Origin: Gammaproteobacteria bacterium
GTDB lineage: Bacteria; Pseudomonadota; Gammaproteobacteria; Xanthomonadales; SZUA-36
DNA length: 64,000 nt
NCBI GenBank assembly: GCA_024279945.1
Contig: JAJRRA010000077.1
Coordinates: 1 to 64,000 of the forward strand
Reading direction: 5' to 3'
The stretch's first letter is position 1; each line of letters opens with the position of its first letter. Both the position numbers and the translations under genes were made by a program. Below, piece by piece: positions 60,839 through 64,000 of this stretch. The notes under the pieces were generated by a model, which did no database searches, was not told where the DNA came from, and saw only the letters and a list, made by a program, of their open reading frames with translations.

Positions 60839-63800
60839 AAACATTATTCGATGGTCAGTCGCAAATCGTTTCCTGGTCATCCTGGCCAGTATTTTGCTGG
60901 CTGCCTGGGGTATCAAGATACTCCTGATCACCCCCGTTGATGCATTGCCTGACCTGTCCGATGTCCAGGTCATCATCAAGACACCGTATCCGGGCCAGGC
61001 ACCTCAGGTGGTTGAAGATCAGGTGACTTATCCCCTGACTACGGCCATGCTGTCGGTGCCGGGCGCGGAAACCGTGCGTGGCTACTCCTTTTTCGGGGAC
61101 TCCTTCGTTTACATTATTTTCAAAGATGGAACAGACTTGTACTGGGCCCGGTCCAGGGTGCTGGAATATCTGAACCAGGTGTCAGGCCAGTTACCGCCTT
61201 CAGCGAAGCCGGCACTGGGCCCCGATGCCACCGGCGTTGGCTGGGTGTATGAGTATGCGCTGGTGGACCGCACCGGCAAGCACGACCTTTCTCAACTCAG
61301 GTCCATCCAGGACTGGTTTCTTAAGTATGAGTTGCAAACAGTACCAGGTGTGTCTGAAGTCGCGACCATCGGTGGTATGGTCCGTCAGTATCAGGTCGTG
61401 GTCAAACCGGACGCCCTGAGGGCTTACAACTTACCCCTGTCCAAAATCAGAACAGCGATTCAACGTGGAAACCAGGAAGTGGGTGGATCCGTAATCGAAA
61501 TGGGTGAAGCAGAATACATGGTTCGCGCGACGGGCTATTTGAAGTCGGTCGAGGACCTTGGCGCCATTCCTCTGGGCATGAATGAAAGAGGTACCCCAAT
61601 CCGCCTGGCAGATGTGGCTGATATCCGCCTGGGGCCGCAACTGCGGCGCGGTATCGCGGAACTGAATGGGGAAGGTGAGGTTGTCGGTGGCGTGATCGTC
61701 ATGCGTTTTGGCGAAAATGCACGCACCACCATTCAGGGTGTCAAGGATCGTCTGGAAAAATTGAAAAAAAGTCTGCCCGAGGGGGTGGAGATTGTTACTA
61801 CCTATGACCGTTCAAGCCTGATAAGCCGGGCGGTTGAAACCCTGCAGAGTAAGCTGGCGGAGGAGTTCCTTGTTGTTGTGCTGGTTTGCCTCGTTTTCCT
61901 TTTTCATATCCGTTCATCGCTGGTTATTATTCTCAGCCTTCCACTGGGCATACTGATTGCTCTGATCGTGATGCACATGCAGGGGCTGAATGCCAACATC
62001 ATGTCGCTGGGTGGCATCGCCATCGCCATCGGCGCCATGGTCGATGCAGCCATCGTGATGATCGAGACCGTCCATAAAAAAATGGAACACGAGGACTACG
62101 ATGTCAAAGCGCACTGGTCGGTGGTCACCGAGGCCGCTGTAGAAGTGGGGCCGCCGCTGTTCTTTTCTCTGCTGATTATTACCTTCAGCTTTTTGCCGGT
62201 GTTTTCCCTGCAGGCTCAGGAGGGGCGGATGTTCGCCCCGCTGGCGTACACCAAGACCTATGCCATGGCGGCTGCGGCCGGATTGTCGGTCACGCTCGTC
62301 CCCGTCCTGATGGGTTATTTTATCCGGGGAAAGATACTTCCCGAGCACCGCAATCCGATCAATCGGGCGCTGATCTGGGCTTACCGGCCTTTGATTGCAC
62401 AGGTCACGAAACACCCATGGCGAGTGATGGCCGCAGCCCTGGTTCTGGTGATTGTCGGCTTCTGGCCGGCTAATAAACTGGGTTCAGAATTCATGCCGGA
62501 CCTGAATGAGGGCGACATTCTTTATATGCCTACGGCCTTCCCCGGAATATCGATCGGCAAGGCCCAGGAACTGTTGCAGCAGACCAACAAACTGATTCGC
62601 TTGGTACCGGAAGTGAAGTCGGCATTCGGAAAAATTGGCAGGGCGGATACAGCAACGGATCCGGCACCACTGACGATGATAGAAACGGTGGTTCAACTCA
62701 AGCCGAAATCTGAATGGCGTGAGGGGGTTGATATGGAAGATATCAAGTGGGAACTTAATCAGACGGTGAAAATCCCCGGCCTGACCAATGCCTGGGTGTG
62801 GCCAATCAAAACCCGGATCGACATGCTGGCCACCGGGATCAAGACCCCGGTCGGGATCAAGATTGCCGGCCCCGAACTCAGCGTAATCCAGAAAATTGGT
62901 GAAGATATCGAGAAAATTCTCAAAACGGTTCCCGGTACCGCGTCGGCCTTTTCCGAGCGGGTAGCAGGGGGACGTTATGTCACGATCGATATCATGCGTG
63001 ATCAGGCGTCACGCTACGGCCTGAATATTGACGATGTCCAGGACGTTGTGCAAACGGCGATCGGTGGAATGAATGTGACCGAAACTGTCGAGGGCCTGGA
63101 ACGTTATCCGGTAAACCTGCGCTATCCCAGGGGCTATCGTGATTCGCTCGAGACCCTGAAAAACCTGGTTGTGATTACTCCATCCGGAGGGCAAATCCCC
63201 CTGTCTGCAGTGGCGAACCTGACCATTGATGATGGTCCTCCCCTGATCAAGAGTGAAAATGCACGGCTTAACGGCTGGATTTATGTCGATATCGATGGCG
63301 TCGATTTGGGCACCTATGTCCAGAATGCCCAGAAGGCCGTCAACGATCAACTGGACTTGCCTGCGGGCTATTCGGTCAACTGGTCGGGGCAATACGAGTA
63401 TATGGAACGGGCCAAGGCGAGGCTTGCTACCGTCATTCCGGTCACGTTAGTAATTATCGTTCTCCTGCTGTTCCTGAACTTCAAGAACATGACCGAAGTT
63501 CTGATCATCATGGGCACACTGCCCACTGCTCTGGTCGGGGGAATCTGGTTGCTCTATCTGCTCGATTACCACATCTCGGTTGCGGTGGGTGTCGGCTTTA
63601 TTGCGCTGGCCGGTGTGGCGGTGGAAATCGGTGTAGTGATGCTGGTTTATCTCAAGCAGGCTCTTCACAGCCACCGGCATGAGGCGGAGGAAGCCGGCCG
63701 AACGTTGACGCGGGAGGATCTTTCCAGTGCTGTAGTCGACGGGGCATTGATGCGTGTCCGACCCATCATGATGACGGTTGCCGCGATCATTGCCGGTTTG

Positions 63801-63977
63801 CTGCCCATCATGCTGGGTACCGGCACCGGATCCGAAGTAATGCGACGAATTGCCGCACCGATGGTGGGAGGCATGGTTAGCGCCACCATTCTCACCCTGG
63901 CAGTCATTCCCGCGACTTTCCTTATCTGGCAGAGCTACCGCCTTAAAAAGGCAGATCGTGAAACAGAGAATGGGTGA
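60831..63977 (+). CDS. cusA: CusA-type RND copper/silver exporter
   Basis: 1048 residues from ATG 60831 (the open frame extends upstream inside cusB). Twelve membrane helices with two periplasmic loops. The three methionines that bind Cu(I)/Ag(I) in E. coli CusA (573, 623, 672) align with Met566 (ILYMPTAFPG), Met616 (LTMIETVVQL) and Met665 (RIDMLATGI). The proton-relay Asp405 in GAMVDAAIVM is present. This identifies a copper/silver pump, not a Czc-type divalent-metal pump. Complete to the TGA; the window ends 23 bases later. Confidence 0.96.
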   Translation: MIENIIRWSVANRFLVILASILLAAWGIKILLITPVDALPDLSDVQVIIKTPYPGQAPQVVEDQVTYPLTTAMLSVPGAETVRGYSFFGDSFVYIIFKDGTDLYWARSRVLEYLNQVSGQLPPSAKPALGPDATGVGWVYEYALVDRTGKHDLSQLRSIQDWFLKYELQTVPGVSEVATIGGMVRQYQVVVKPDALRAYNLPLSKIRTAIQRGNQEVGGSVIEMGEAEYMVRATGYLKSVEDLGAIPLGMNERGTPIRLADVADIRLGPQLRRGIAELNGEGEVVGGVIVMRFGENARTTIQGVKDRLEKLKKSLPEGVEIVTTYDRSSLISRAVETLQSKLAEEFLVVVLVCLVFLFHIRSSLVIILSLPLGILIALIVMHMQGLNANIMSLGGIAIAIGAMVDAAIVMIETVHKKMEHEDYDVKAHWSVVTEAAVEVGPPLFFSLLIITFSFLPVFSLQAQEGRMFAPLAYTKTYAMAAAAGLSVTLVPVLMGYFIRGKILPEHRNPINRALIWAYRPLIAQVTKHPWRVMAAALVLVIVGFWPANKLGSEFMPDLNEGDILYMPTAFPGISIGKAQELLQQTNKLIRLVPEVKSAFGKIGRADTATDPAPLTMIETVVQLKPKSEWREGVDMEDIKWELNQTVKIPGLTNAWVWPIKTRIDMLATGIKTPVGIKIAGPELSVIQKIGEDIEKILKTVPGTASAFSERVAGGRYVTIDIMRDQASRYGLNIDDVQDVVQTAIGGMNVTETVEGLERYPVNLRYPRGYRDSLETLKNLVVITPSGGQIPLSAVANLTIDDGPPLIKSENARLNGWIYVDIDGVDLGTYVQNAQKAVNDQLDLPAGYSVNWSGQYEYMERAKARLATVIPVTLVIIVLLLFLNFKNMTEVLIIMGTLPTALVGGIWLLYLLDYHISVAVGVGFIALAGVAVEIGVVMLVYLKQALHSHRHEAEEAGRTLTREDLSSAVVDGALMRVRPIMMTVAAIIAGLLPIMLGTGTGSEVMRRIAAPMVGGMVSATILTLAVIPATFLIWQSYRLKKADRETENG

Positions 63978-64000
63978 ACTGGAGATTAATGAGCAGGCCC

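Noticed and set aside
1-64000. CRISPR arrays, tRNA and rRNA genes
   Set aside because: No regularly spaced direct repeats and no tRNA- or rRNA-like segments were seen when reading the gaps.

Overview
The window looks like a chromosomal segment of a free-living, respiring Gammaproteobacterium, probably marine or sedimentary. The grounds are three TonB-dependent receptors, TPR-sulfotransferases, a cytoplasmic SoeABC-type sulfite dehydrogenase, a CusCBA copper efflux system, an OlsF-type ornithine-lipid enzyme and REP/REPIN repeats of the kind spread by RAYT transposases. The genus cannot be read from the sequence. No rRNA, tRNA or CRISPR was seen. All function calls come from reading motifs by eye, without database searches.

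Layout. 1-10.2 kb: the edge of an IS1182-type transposase, then an accessory catabolic block: alpha/beta hydrolase, XRE-cupin regulator, MFS transporter, TonB-dependent receptor, LuxR-type regulator, short-chain dehydrogenase and ThDP-dependent lyase/synthase. A 21-nt element (20 of 21 bases identical) lies before both the receptor and the dehydrogenase, suggesting a small regulon. 10.2-18.7 kb (minus strand): a compact complex I-like operon nuoA-[B-D fusion]-H-J-K-L-M-N with no nuoC, E, F, G or I. The B-D protein is a NuoB-like domain without cysteines, a heavy-metal-binding domain, a His/Met-rich linker and a NuoD-like domain without the usual quinone histidine motif. nuoH is split by one in-frame TAG. 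This is the most unusual system in the window. 18.9-24.1 kb: a DUF3604 gene relic, a PpiC-HupE pair, DinB, an OlsF-like acyltransferase and a membrane cytochrome.

24.3-35.5 kb: soeABC (Mo enzyme, FeS subunit, membrane anchor) followed by iorAB-korABC, two 2-oxoacid:ferredoxin oxidoreductases, with REP clusters between genes, then an AhpD-like protein. 35.6-38.2 kb: exported cyclophilin and a PLP amino-acid decarboxylase. 38.2-47.8 kb: two tandem TPR-sulfotransferases, a methyltransferase, a DUF4826 protein, a P-loop/sulfotransferase-like protein overlapping a 2OG-Fe(II) oxygenase, and a large TonB-dependent receptor, a set that resembles a modification-and-uptake locus. 48-51 kb: flavin monooxygenase, DUF2783 protein and MeaB-like GTPase. 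51.3-53.3 kb: PhoU-like regulator and Pit phosphate transporter. 53.4-57.1 kb: a TonB-dependent receptor with a coiled-coil N-terminus, then murA on the other strand. 57.3-64 kb: a small Cys-rich exported protein and cusCBA, whose CusB carries two C-terminal CusF domains and whose CusA keeps all three copper-binding methionines.

How the parts relate. SoeABC would feed sulfite electrons to quinone. The Ior/Kor enzymes handle 2-oxoacids with ferredoxin. The Cus system exports Cu(I)/Ag(I). The complex I-like operon keeps the pump residues in L, M and K but appears to have lost NADH input, cluster N2 and the quinone site. If it works, it must be driven by something other than NADH:quinone chemistry, and the metal-binding insert is the obvious clue.
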